This document shows, piece after piece, positions 51,077 through 60,194 of a stretch of 64,000 bases of DNA. The translations under genes and the position numbers were made by a program. Source of the DNA: UBA7803 sp034522075 (GTDB taxonomy: Bacteria; Pseudomonadota; Gammaproteobacteria; Pseudomonadales; Azotimanducaceae). The notes below the pieces were generated by a model, which saw nothing but the letters and a program-made list of their open reading frames with translations, ran no database searches and was not told the origin of the DNA. Location: assembly GCA_034522075.1 (NCBI GenBank), contig JAXHLO010000018.1, positions 25,048 through 89,047 of the forward strand. Direction: 5' to 3'. Numbering within the stretch: position 1 is the stretch's first letter; every line of letters begins with the position of its first letter.

Positions 51077-51116
51077 GTGGGAGCGATCTGTGATCGCGAT
51101 TGGAAATCGCTCCCAC
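51077..51116. repeat. REP-like palindrome, copy at 51.1 kb
   Basis: GTGGGAGCGAT (51077-51087) and ATCGCTCCCAC (51106-51116) are exact inverted arms around an 18-base centre. It lies between the convergent SbcC-like and MscS genes and may end or protect both transcripts. Confidence 0.8.
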
Positions 51117-51135
51117 GGGGGTGGGGCGCCGCCCG

Positions 51136-52293
51136 TCAGTCCTCATTGGCAGACTGTTTGTCGCCCTGGGGTACGCTGAACACCTCCGGCGCATCCGGTA
51201 GCGTTTCCAGATACAGCGAGCGGCTCGGGAAGGCGAAGCCGGTGCCCGCATCGGTGACGATGCGTTTGACCTCGTAGGCCAGACGCTCCTTGATCTCGAG
51301 CCAGTCGCCCCACACGGTCGTGTTGGTGAAGCAATACAGCAGAATGTCGATGGAGCTGTCGGAGAATGCGTCGATACGCACGAACGTGGACACCTCTGAC
51401 GGGTCGGCGAACTCGTCGCTGTCGAGGATGTATCGCTCGATGCCGTCGCGGATTTCCCGCAGCTGCTCGATGCTGGTGCGGTATTCCACGCCGATGATCC
51501 AGCGGATGCGACGGTGGGTCATGCGACTGAAGTTGGTCACCGCATTGTCCGATAGCTTCGCGTTCGGCACGAACACCGGCGCCCGGTCGAAGCGACGCAC
51601 CGTGGTGGTCCGGAAACCGACCTGCAGAACCGTCCCTTCCACCACGCCGTCCACGTTGATCCACTCGCCGACGTTCAAGCGTCGTTCGCCGATGACGAAC
51701 AGCCCGGCGATCAGATTCTTGAACAGGTCCTGAGCGCCCAGCGCCACCGCCACGCCGAACAGCCCCAGGCCGGCGAGGATGGGGCCCACCGCAATACCCC
51801 AGAGCTCCAGTATCGTCGCCGCGCCAAGCACGATGAACAGCGCGCGCCCTGCCTTGATGATCCAACCCACCATGGCGTCGGTGAGAAAGCCGCGGGTCAT
51901 CATGAGCAGGTGGCCGACCGGCGACGTCAGCCGATACAAGGCCCAGAACAGAGTGAAGGCCACCAGGGAACGATTGATGTTATAGAAAAAGGCGGCGGTA
52001 TCGTCGCCCACGTCCAGGCTGTTGGTGGCGAAGAACAGGCCCATGACCACGGGGATGAATCGAATCGGCTCGCGCAGGGCGCTCAGCACATGGTCGTCAA
52101 TGTCGGTGTTAGTGCGTTTCGTGGCGCGCTTGATCACCCTCAGCACCAGCCGGGTGACCAGATTCCGGGCGAGCAGGAACACCAGGAAGATCGCCAGCGC
52201 GACCACCGAATCGGCAATCGGGATACCGAACACGCCGTCCTGCCAGACCTCGACCACGAGATCCCAGAACGACCAGAAAGTATTCATGTCCAT
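51136..52293 (-). CDS. Mechanosensitive channel of the MscS family
   Basis: A 385-residue membrane protein. It has an N-terminal helix, TM segments around LAIFLVFLLARNLVTRL, VVMGLFFATN and FIVLGAATILELWGIAVGPILAGLGLFGVAVALGAQDLFKNLIAGLFVIGERRLNVGEWIN, which is the MscS pore helix and cytoplasmic beta domain, followed by EGTVLQVGFRTTTVRRFDRAPVFVPNAKLSDNAVTNFSR. It releases solutes under hypo-osmotic stress. Start at 52293 or 52287 cannot be decided. It converges with the SbcC-like gene. Confidence 0.9.
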   Translation of the reverse strand: MDMNTFWSFWDLVVEVWQDGVFGIPIADSVVALAIFLVFLLARNLVTRLVLRVIKRATKRTNTDIDDHVLSALREPIRFIPVVMGLFFATNSLDVGDDTAAFFYNINRSLVAFTLFWALYRLTSPVGHLLMMTRGFLTDAMVGWIIKAGRALFIVLGAATILELWGIAVGPILAGLGLFGVAVALGAQDLFKNLIAGLFVIGERRLNVGEWINVDGVVEGTVLQVGFRTTTVRRFDRAPVFVPNAKLSDNAVTNFSRMTHRRIRWIIGVEYRTSIEQLREIRDGIERYILDSDEFADPSEVSTFVRIDAFSDSSIDILLYCFTNTTVWGDWLEIKERLAYEVKRIVTDAGTGFAFPSRSLYLETLPDAPEVFSVPQGDKQSANED

Positions 52294-52476
52294 GAAGGGT
52301 TGAAGATCCTGTTTGGTGAGCGGCAGATGTACGCCCAACCATAGCATCTGGGGTGCACGGCGGGCAGACTCGACAAGGCTGGATTATTGAGCGCGCCGTC
52401 AGGATACGGCCGTGGCAGATGAGCACGCCCGGTCATATCATCTCCTCTATTCCCGCGCGCTAAGACAGGATTCTGC

Positions 52477-52626
52477 TTGCCTGACAATCCGCCCACCCGA
52501 CCGCCCCTGGCCAAAGATCCGGTCGTCGACCAGTCTCTGCGGCATTCCCTTCGCGACGGCGTTTACTTCTCCGCCATGGTGGGCGGCGCCGAGGGCTATT
52601 TCTCGGCGTTCGCCGTGTTTCTCTAA
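52477..52626 (+). pseudogene. 5' remnant of an MFS transporter gene
   Basis: From a TTG at 52477 the frame reads DQSLRHSLRDGVYFSAMVGGAEGYFSAFAVFL, matching the first transmembrane region of MFS proteins, then a TAA at 52624 and ATTAQIG, which is the expected continuation (ATTAQ). The sequence then loses the family. A nonsense change plus truncation is the simplest reading; TAA is not decoded as selenocysteine. Confidence 0.6.
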
Positions 52627-52836
52627 GCCACCACCGCGCAGATCGGTGTGCGTGCAGTTCCTCACCCTGAGCCGCTGGGGCCGGCTGAGCCGCCTCGAGC
52701 AGGCAGGCGTGATCCGACGTTCACGGGCACCCGATCCCCTTGAAGAACTGGCGGCCCTCGACCTGCCGCGGTCAGAGCACAGTGTGGTCGACGCGCTGCT
52801 CGATGAGCGCCGGGACGGCCGTTGAGGTTCTGGGAT

Positions 52837-52860
52837 GCCCGGCCCCTTACGGGGCCGGGC
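52837..52860 (-). terminator. Hairpin after the sterol-desaturase-like gene
   Basis: GCCCGGCCCC (52837-52846) and GGGGCCGGGC (52851-52860) pair perfectly around TTAC, five bases beyond the minus-strand stop at 52866. GC-rich stem without a T-run. Confidence 0.6.
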
Positions 52861-52865
52861 TCACC

Positions 52866-53657
52866 TCAGGCCGCCCGGTCCAGCGGCTCCTCCTCGGCCG
52901 CAACCGGCTCCGGCAGGATCTGGTCCCGGGGCCGCGACACATCCCGGAACAGCAGCATGTCGAGGATGCGGGTAGATCCACCGTTGTAGAAACCCGCCTG
53001 CACCCCGTCGACGTTCTTCGGGTTGCGGAACGTGCCGAACACCATGTCCCACAAGGGCAGATTGGCGTAGTTGTAGCGGTGCCGGGCGCGCTGGTGGTGC
53101 ACCACGTGGCTCTCCGGGCGCTGAATCAGATAGCCCATCCAGCGCGGGGTGCGGATGTTGGCGTGCTGGAACATGGCGTTGAAACCCAGCCACGCTCCCG
53201 CCACTACGCCGGCTTCCACCGTCAGGCCAAGCAGCGGGTAGAACACCAGACTGCCCAGGCTCGTGAACATGAAGACGTCCACCGGGTGCAGGTACTGGGC
53301 ACTGAAGGCATCCATGGCTTCGGCGCTGTGGTGCATCTGGTGGGCCAGGCGCCACAGCAGATCGAAGCGGTGCGCCGTGCGGTGGTACCAGTAGTGAATG
53401 AACTCATACACCACGATGCCCAGACCCGCACCCACCCAGGTGCCCAGATTGCGGCCGTCCAGCAGGTGATAATCACCCAGCAGCTGGCCCCAGAACCCGG
53501 CCACGGCCATAGAGCCTCCTACCACCGCCATGGTGGCCAGAGTCATGCGGGTCTTCCACCAGCCCGGCTTCTCGTAGGCCCTGGCCTCGTGGACCAGGGC
53601 AAGCAGCAGGAATGCGGGGATCAATGCCAGCGGCAGAATGGCAAGTATTTCGAACAT
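52866..53657 (-). CDS. Sterol desaturase/fatty-acid hydroxylase family protein
   Basis: A 263-residue membrane protein with the di-iron histidine clusters of the family: IHYWYHRTAHRFDLLW, HQMHHSAEAMDAF and SHVVHHQRARHRYNYANL. Several hydrophobic helices (LAILPLALIPAFLLLALV and later) flank them. It uses O2 to hydroxylate or desaturate a lipid at the membrane. RBS GAGGAG precedes ATG at 53657. The substrate is not evident. Confidence 0.88.
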   Translation of the reverse strand: MFEILAILPLALIPAFLLLALVHEARAYEKPGWWKTRMTLATMAVVGGSMAVAGFWGQLLGDYHLLDGRNLGTWVGAGLGIVVYEFIHYWYHRTAHRFDLLWRLAHQMHHSAEAMDAFSAQYLHPVDVFMFTSLGSLVFYPLLGLTVEAGVVAGAWLGFNAMFQHANIRTPRWMGYLIQRPESHVVHHQRARHRYNYANLPLWDMVFGTFRNPKNVDGVQAGFYNGGSTRILDMLLFRDVSRPRDQILPEPVAAEEEPLDRAA

Positions 53658-53766
53658 GGTCAGCTCCTCGATTTGCGGTTGCGGCAGCGGCCGACATGGC
53701 CCCTGCAGAGCCGGCATATTCCGCAAACCGGGAGCTAACTGACTGAAAGTTAAGCGCTATTTTTCC

Positions 53767-55689
53767 TCAATTTTTCCGATAATTTGCCGCTATGGCCGGA
53801 AACGGCACATCGCCAAGCTCGGCCTCGCCGAAACCGACCCGCTCGAGCAGCGCCGCCCAGCGCGGATCGCCGCGCAGCGGGTCGAGCAGCGGATCCCAGC
53901 GGAACTCGAGAAAACCGCCGCTGCCGTTGGCTTCGTATTCCACCTCGAGCCACTCGAAGGCCCGTTCGATGTCGCCGCGATGGGCGTACACCTGGGCCAG
54001 ATTGCCGGCGGCCCGGGTGCCGAAGCGGCGCTCTACCCGGGCCAGAGCCGCATCAGACGCCGCAATACGGCCCTCGGCGTTATCCAGCAGTGCCTGGCCG
54101 AGCCATTGCCCTGCCTCCAGCTGCTCGGCCGCCAGGGCCTGCCGGGCGCCCTCCAGATCTCCCTGAGCCAGGAGTACCCGTGCCAGGCGATAGTGAGCAC
54201 CCGCATACTGCGGGCTCAGCATCAACGTGTTGCGAATACTGCGCTCCGCCTCCGGATAGCGGCGGGCGAGCAGGTAGGCGTTGGCCAGGTTGGCGTGGGC
54301 CACGGCGGATACCGGGTCGCGCAGGGCACCCGCCCGCAGCAGAGCAATGGCGTCATCCAGACGGCCCAGAGCCACGGCCAGTACCGCGGCATTGCTGAGA
54401 ATGGCATCGTTGCCCGGTTCCAGCTCCAATGCCCGGCGGTAGTGCTCGGCAGCCGCGCGCAGGTCGTTGTCCTGATACATGGCCAGCCAGCCCAGGCGGT
54501 CGTAAGCGGGGGCGTAGGCGGGATCCACAGCCAGAGCCTTGAACGCCGCCTGCCGAGCCAGACGGAAACCCTCGTCGCGGGGCATCTCGACGATGCCCGC
54601 CAGATTGAAATACACGCCTGCCAGTTCGTTCCAGGCCGGCAGGTACTCGTCATCGATGGCCAGGGCCTGGCGGTACAGTTCAGCAGCGCGCTCAAGGCCT
54701 TCCCGGGTGTGCTGACGGCCCACATGGCGCGCTTGCAGATACAGGGTGTAGGCGCGGGGGTCGGTCTCCCGCACGCTCAGCTCACCGCCGAGCAATCGCA
54801 GACGCAGCTGCTCCATGACCTGGCCGGCGATGTCGTCCTGAATGGCGAAAATGTCATCGAGCGTGCGGTCGTAGACATCGGACCAGAGCTGGTAGCCGGC
54901 CCGGGCATCGACGAGCTGCGCCGTGACGCGAACCTGATTGCCGCTGCGCTGCACGCTGCCGGTAAGCACGTGGGCGACCTTGAGACGCTCGGCAATCTGC
55001 TCCACCGCCAGGTTTTCGCCGCGAAACGAGAACGCCGAATTCCGCGCCGCGACCCGCAGGGCCGGCACCCGGGTGAGCAGGGTGATCAGTTCCTCGGCCA
55101 GGCCTTCGGCGAAGTAATCCTGATTGCCCTGGGGGCTCAGGTCCTCGAACGGCAGCACTGCAATGGAATCGTCCGGTATGGGTGCGGCATCCGGCACCGT
55201 CAGGCGCTGCCAGGCGAACAACGCCGCCGCCAGCACCAGCGGCACGGCAACCAGCACCTTCCAGTCGAAGCGCGCTATGGGCCGCCGGCGGGTAGCCGGC
55301 ACCGTGGTCTGCTCCATGGGTTCTGTCGTCGCCGGCGGGACTGCGGGCGCCGTGGCCAGTGGTTCCACCGCCGCGAGCAGGCGGTAGCCGCGCTTGGGAA
55401 TGGTCTCGATGTAACGGCGCTCGCCCTGGTTTTCGCCGAGCAGCCGGCGCAGTTCGCCGATGGTGCTGGTGAGCGGTTCGTCGGTGACCGCCGTGCGGCC
55501 CCACACGGCGGCGAGCAGGTCGTCGCGTTCCACCACCTGCCCGGACTGGGCGGCCAGGGCACAGAGCACGTCCATGGCTTTACGCCGCACCCGGCGGGTT
55601 TCGCTGTGGCCGTTCGCAGCGCGCACGATGCGGCCCTCCAGCGGCAGGACGTCCCAGTCGCCGATGCGAAAGCCGTTACTCAGGTTCAT
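53767..55689 (-). CDS. CadC-like winged-helix regulator with TPR domain
   Basis: A 640-residue protein: OmpR-type winged helix at residues 10-105 (RRVRRKAMDVLCALAAQSGQVVERDDLLAAVWG, RRYIETIPKRGYRLLA), one transmembrane helix near 140-160 (VLVAVPLVLAAALFAWQRL), then a periplasmic adenylate-cyclase-like segment (IAVLPFEDLSPQGNQDYFAEGLAEELITLLTRVPALRVAARNSAFSF) and a C-terminal TPR array of several repeats (AYTLYLQARHVGRQ onwards). Such one-component regulators sense a periplasmic signal and bind DNA without a separate kinase. The start at 55689 opens the winged helix. Confidence 0.9.
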   Translation of the reverse strand: MNLSNGFRIGDWDVLPLEGRIVRAANGHSETRRVRRKAMDVLCALAAQSGQVVERDDLLAAVWGRTAVTDEPLTSTIGELRRLLGENQGERRYIETIPKRGYRLLAAVEPLATAPAVPPATTEPMEQTTVPATRRRPIARFDWKVLVAVPLVLAAALFAWQRLTVPDAAPIPDDSIAVLPFEDLSPQGNQDYFAEGLAEELITLLTRVPALRVAARNSAFSFRGENLAVEQIAERLKVAHVLTGSVQRSGNQVRVTAQLVDARAGYQLWSDVYDRTLDDIFAIQDDIAGQVMEQLRLRLLGGELSVRETDPRAYTLYLQARHVGRQHTREGLERAAELYRQALAIDDEYLPAWNELAGVYFNLAGIVEMPRDEGFRLARQAAFKALAVDPAYAPAYDRLGWLAMYQDNDLRAAAEHYRRALELEPGNDAILSNAAVLAVALGRLDDAIALLRAGALRDPVSAVAHANLANAYLLARRYPEAERSIRNTLMLSPQYAGAHYRLARVLLAQGDLEGARQALAAEQLEAGQWLGQALLDNAEGRIAASDAALARVERRFGTRAAGNLAQVYAHRGDIERAFEWLEVEYEANGSGGFLEFRWDPLLDPLRGDPRWAALLERVGFGEAELGDVPFPAIAANYRKN

Positions 55690-55721
55690 GAATGCCGGGT
55701 GTAGCCGGGGAGTGACGTAGT

Positions 55722-56857
55722 CTACCGCAAGTCTGCGGCCGCGCCCGTCACCAGATAGGTGGCAAAGCTCGCCAGCCAGTGGCCGCCGGAATAGTGCTCG
55801 CCGGTCACCGCGGCGAGGCCGGCGCGCTGATGCTCGGCAGCGGCGGCCAGCAACGCCGGGCGGCGCGGATCGTCGGCCGGCAGAGCAGCGGCGATGGCTT
55901 GCAGATTCCAGGCCCGGGAGAGATTGACCCCATCCAGATGAGCCGGTTTGCCGTCGGGTCGGAATCCGGACCCGCACCGGGATGCAGCCAGCCCGCCGTG
56001 CCATCCCGGGGGATACCGGGCAGAAAGTCGCTCAACCACGCCGGATAATCAGCGGCCGGGATGATGCGGCGCATGAGATCCGCCTCCATGAGACACGGCG
56101 ACAGGAAGTCCTCGCCCGACGGCTCGTAGGCCAGCGGGCAGTCGCGGTCATCGGCATAGAAGCGGCGGGACTTTTCCACGAGCAGGGTCTCGAGTTTGTC
56201 GTGGCCGGCGATCCGGGCCCAATCCAGGGCCAGGGCGAAGGCGAACGCCGTCTGATTGTGAGTACCCGAGCGCACCGGATAGAGCAAATCCGGCAGCCAG
56301 CTCTGCAAGCGTTCGGCGATCACCTCTTCCAGAGGGGCCAGGGCGTCAAGCCAGGTCTGGAAATCGGCAGAGCGCGGGGCGGGACCCGCGCCTCGGACAC
56401 TCTGTTGCGCCGCCCGAAGTTCAGCGGTGAGCTGCAGGAACCAGGCCAGGCCGTAGGGGCGTTCGAAGCCGGCGCGGCCCGCGCCCTGGAAATAAGCAAC
56501 CTCGCCGGCCACTTTGTCCGCCGTGAAGCTGACGGCCAATGCTTCACGCGCCGGCCCGGCAAACCCGGCGTCGGGATAGAGATGCAGCAGCCGCACCAGC
56601 AGCCAGTGAGCGTGCACGGCCGAATGCCAGTCGTAGCAGCCGTAGAACACCGGGGTGAGCCGGCGGGGCGGCGCCGCGTCGGCGTCGGATTGCATGACGT
56701 GACTGATCTGGTTGGGATATTCACGGTGCACGCAGTCGAGCGCCAGGCGGGCGAACCGTGACAGGTCCTCGGTGCTGGCCATGGGTTCCTCCTGCGCATT
56801 GCCGGCGGCGACAGCGGCAAGGGTCATCATCAGGCCCAGCGTCGTCCGGCGGATCAT
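55722..56857 (-). pseudogene. DUF2891 protein with one frameshift
   Basis: Starting at MIRRTTLGLMMTLAAVAAGNAQEE (signal peptide) the frame runs through CVHREYPNQISHVMQSDADAAPPRRLTPVFYGCYDWHSAVHAHWLLVRLLHLYPDA, the DUF2891 core. Near 55955-55961 one C seems missing from a run; beyond it the other phase reads DGKPAHLDGVNLSRAWNLQAIAAALP and continues to the expected end at 55722. It would make a 370-residue secreted protein if the base were restored. Probably a sequencing or recent frameshift. Confidence 0.7.
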
Positions 56858-56942
56858 CGCGCCGTCCCGATTGGCATCAAAGCGTTCACCCCGCCATCAT
56901 AACGGGCTGTGCTCGAGCCGCCAGCCAGGAGGATGACACGAC

Positions 56943-57674
56943 ATGAAAGATCTCGCCGACGTGCCGCTGCCGGAGGACACCGTGGGGCTGCTGGAGGGCC
57001 TGGCCACGACCCGGGCCATCCGCCGCTACCGCGACGAACCCATACCGGAGGGTCACCTGCGCGACATCCTGTTCGCGGCCACCCGCGGGCCGAGCGGCTC
57101 GAACCGCCAGCCGTTCCGCTTCGTGGTGCTCAGCGACGGGCCCAACGCCCGCGCGGCCAAGACGCTCATCGGCGAACAGGCCCGGGCCATGTGGGATGCC
57201 AAGCGCAAACACGACGGCTATGACCGGGGCTCGGGGACGGCGGCCGATTCACCGAAAGCGCGCATGGCCAGAACCATGCAGGCCTATGTGGACAACTTCG
57301 AGTCGGCGCCGGTGCTGGTCCTGCCGTGCCTGGTGCGCTACCGGGAGCCGCACCCCATGGAAGGCGCTTCCGTCTACCCGGCGGTACAGAATCTGCTGCT
57401 CGGCGCCCGGGCCCTGGGCTACGGCGGGGTCATCACCGGGTTTCACAGCGCGGTGGAAGATGATCTGAAACGCCTGCTGGGCATTCCCGACGACGTGTTC
57501 ATCGCCGCCACGGTGACCCTGGGCCGGCCCCAGGGCGGCCACGGCGCCGTGCGCCGCCGGCCGCTGGAGGAACTGGTGTTCGGTGAGCACTGGGGCGAAG
57601 CGCCGGCCTGGGCGGCGGATCCGCCGGGCACCCGCTACACCAGCGCCGGCCCGCCGAAAGGCTCAGCTCAATAA
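56943..57674 (+). CDS. Nitroreductase-family protein
   Basis: A 243-residue protein with LLEGLATTRAIRRYRDEPIPEGHLRDILFAATRGPSGSNRQPFRFVVLSDG, the FMN-binding R-A-I-R-x-Y and S-x-S-N-x-Q-P motifs, and the C-terminal ATVTLGRPQGGHGAVRRRPLEELVF. It reduces nitro compounds or unsaturated quinones using NAD(P)H. RBS AGGAGG precedes the ATG. It converges with a broken LLM-type gene, overlapping it by 12 bases. Confidence 0.9.
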   Translation: MKDLADVPLPEDTVGLLEGLATTRAIRRYRDEPIPEGHLRDILFAATRGPSGSNRQPFRFVVLSDGPNARAAKTLIGEQARAMWDAKRKHDGYDRGSGTAADSPKARMARTMQAYVDNFESAPVLVLPCLVRYREPHPMEGASVYPAVQNLLLGARALGYGGVITGFHSAVEDDLKRLLGIPDDVFIAATVTLGRPQGGHGAVRRRPLEELVFGEHWGEAPAWAADPPGTRYTSAGPPKGSAQ

Positions 57675-58507
57675 CGCGGCGCAGCGGTCCAGGCGGCGCA
57701 GGGTGTCATCCTCGCCGCCCGGGGCCAGGGCGACGATGGCCCGGTCTACGCCGGCGTCGCGCAGCGGCGCGAGCGCCTGCGCTTCGCCCGGCAGCCCGAT
57801 AGCACTGACGACGGCGGTGCCGGATCACGCCCTGGCTTCGCCGGGCAAATGCCTTCCGAGCCGCCCGACCCGGTCGAGGACCTTGTCCAGGTTCGCGCAT
57901 GCGCGGCAGCCAGCCGTCGCCGAGGCGCCACGAGACGCCGCAAGGGTGTGGTCGGTTTCGCCGCCGAAGTCTGTGGGCGGATGCGGCCCGGCCGCCGGCT
58001 TGGGCCAGCACCAGATGGGATCGAAATCGACGAACTGGCCGTGGAACTCGGCTTCTTCCTGCGTCCAGATCAGCTTCAGGGCGGCGACCTGCTCTTCCAG
58101 CCGGCGGAAGCGGGGCAGCGTAGTCGGTGCCGCGATTCTCCATCTCCCGGCTCGTTCCAGCCGCCGCCCACACCGAACAGGAAGCGGCTGCCGGACAACA
58201 GATCCAGCGTCGCCACCGACTTGGCGGTATGAATGGTGTCGCGCTGCATGAGCAGACAGATGCCGGTGCCGAGCTTCAGGGTGCCCGTCACCGCGGCAGC
58301 CGCATTGAGCGCGGCGAACGGGTCGAGCGTGCGGGCGAAATCCCGGGTGACCGGGCCGCGGCCCGGATAAGGCGTGTTGCCAGTGGTGGGAATGTGCGAA
58401 TGCTCCGGGACCCACGGAGACTCGAACCCCCGCTCTTCCATGGCCCGGGCCAGGCATGCCGGGCCGACGGACGTATCGGTGAGCACGGCGTACAGGCCGA
58501 TGTTCAT
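57663..58507 (-). pseudogene. LLM-class oxidoreductase with multiple frameshifts
   Basis: Three phases are needed. The first (MNIGLYAVLTDTSVGPACLARAMEERGFESPWVPEHSHIP ... KLGTGICLLMQRDTIHTAKSVATLDLLSGSRFLFGVGGGWNEPG) is the N-terminus of an LLM protein; a second phase supplies FRRLEEQVAALKLIWTQEEAEFHGQFVDFDPIWCWPKP; a third supplies the end (CAALLS). Frame changes occur near 58115-58150 and between about 57830 and 57960. It is a paralogue of the LLM gene at 43565. Confidence 0.75.
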
Positions 58508-58526
58508 GTCAATTCTCCCGCACCGG

Positions 58527-60024
58527 TCACCCGGTCACCATCTCCGGCCAGCGGTCCGCCCAGGGCGCAGCGGCCTCGAGCTCGTAGGCCAGTTCGAACA
58601 GCGTCCGCTCGCCGCCCCGCTGGGTGGCGAACTGCATGCCGATGGGCAGACTGTTGCTGCTCCAGCCGAGCGGCACCGACATGGCCGCCGTGCCGGCGGC
58701 GTTGTGAATCGGCGTGTACGCCACCCAATCGAGCACCCGGTCATAGAGGGTTGCGTATTCCACGGTGGGCGCTTGCTCGCCAATCTGCGGGGGCGGCGCC
58801 GCCAGGGTCGGGGTCAAGAGCACGTCGTAACGCGAGAAGAACGCCTCGAAGAGCCGCTCCATCTGCGCGAAATAGGCCAGGGCATCGGCCAGCGCGGATT
58901 CCGGCAGCTTCTCGTAGGCTGCCGCCAGACCCAGGGTCCACGGCTCCAGGACGTCTTCCGGGTCGAGCTCCATACGCCGCGCCACGTCCAGCCGGGCGGC
59001 GGCACCGGAACTCCAGACCGCCATGAAGGCATCGTTGAAAGGCCTCGCCGTCCACCGCCGGCGCCGCCTCCTCCACATGGTGACCCAGCCCGGCGCACAG
59101 ATGGGCGGTACGCTGGGCGGCGGTTTCCACGTCGGGGTGCGGCGCGGCACCGGTGGCGGCGCGGGTGGCGAGCGCCACCCGCAGGCGGCGGTCGGCCGGG
59201 CCGGTGACATGGCCCACCGGCGGCAGCGGCGCATCGCCGCCGCGGTATTCGGCCGCGGCGAACATGGCGGCACTGTCGCGCACCGTGCGCGACACGCAAT
59301 GATGAACGCTGATGTCCACATGGGGGTCGGCCTCGGCCGGATTCAAGCGCCCGCGGCTGGGCTTCAGACCGAACAGGCCGCAGCACGACGCCGGAATGCG
59401 GATGGAGCCGCCGCCGTCGGTGGCGTGGGCGATGGGCACCATGCCTGCAGCCACGGCGACGCCGGCACCGCCGGATGAGCCGCCAGGCGTGTAATCGGGG
59501 TTCCAAGGGTTGCGGCAGGGCCCGAGCAGCAGAGATTCCGTGGTGCCGAGCAGGCCGAACTCCGGCGTGTTGCTCTTGCCCAGCGATACCAGTCCGGAAT
59601 TCAGCGCACGCTGCACATAGAGCCGGGTCTGGTCGGGCACCCGGTCGGCATAGAGCCGCGAGCCGCTGGTGGTGCGCACGCCTGCCAGATCATTGAGGTC
59701 TTTGACAAGGTAGGGAACGCCCTTGAACGGCCCGTCCGCCGGTCCGCTGCGCGCTGCATCCCGGGCGCGCTCGAAGGTCCGGGTGACCACGGCGTTGAGC
59801 ACCGGGTTGAGCGCTTCGACCCGGGCAATGGCGGCATCCACCAGTTCCAGCGGGCTGACCTCGCCGCGCCGTACCAGAGCGGCCTGGGCGGTGGCATCGA
59901 GGCGCCAGAACGGGTCCCGTGCAGCCAGCGCGGCCAGCGGACTCAAGACAGGCGACGCCAGCGCAGCGCCGGCGGCCATGGCAGTGCGGGCCAGCATGGC
60001 CCGGCGGGTAACGAATGCAGACAT
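58527..60024 (-). pseudogene. TAT-exported amidase with one frameshift
   Basis: The frame from 60024 reads MSAFVTRRAMLARTAMAAGAALASPVLSPLAALAARDPFWRLDATAQAALVR (twin-arginine signal) and has the amidase-signature triad: the Lys in YLVKDLNDLAG, the GGSSGG Ser, and the GGGSIRIPAS Ser. Near 59036-59043 an extra T in a TTT run shifts the phase; the continuation FNDAFMAVWSSGAAARLDVARRMELDPED and on to PIGMQFATQRGGERTLFELAYELEA completes the protein. Correcting one base gives an intact 498-codon gene. Confidence 0.8.
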
Positions 60025-60194
60025 ACGGACTCTCCCCCGGTGAAGAGAGAATCGTATCAGGATCGGGCTGGCGCCGGCAGGATGATAAGATTGACGGATC
60101 ATACGACAGCCCGCCGGCGCGCGCTGCCCGGAACGACCCTGGCTGCACCGCGTCTAACGGCGACTGCACCGGACATCTCGTTGGATAACCCGTC

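Larger units (their letters stand above)
52294..52865. other. Stretch holding MFS remnant and no intact gene
   Basis: A decayed MFS N-terminus (52477-52626) occupies the centre. After its stop another frame up to 52825 has protein-like composition (SRLEQAGVIRRSRAPDPLEELAALDLPRSEH) that I cannot place. A terminator-like hairpin lies at 52837-52860. Confidence 0.5.

Noticed and set aside
52624..52626. In-frame TAA in the MFS remnant as recoding
   Set aside because: TAA is not a selenocysteine codon and the sequence loses the family soon after; decay is simpler.
53767..56004. Longer start for the CadC-TPR gene (745 codons)
   Set aside because: The extra 105 codons overlap the DUF2891 gene and look like shadow sequence; the winged helix begins at 55689.
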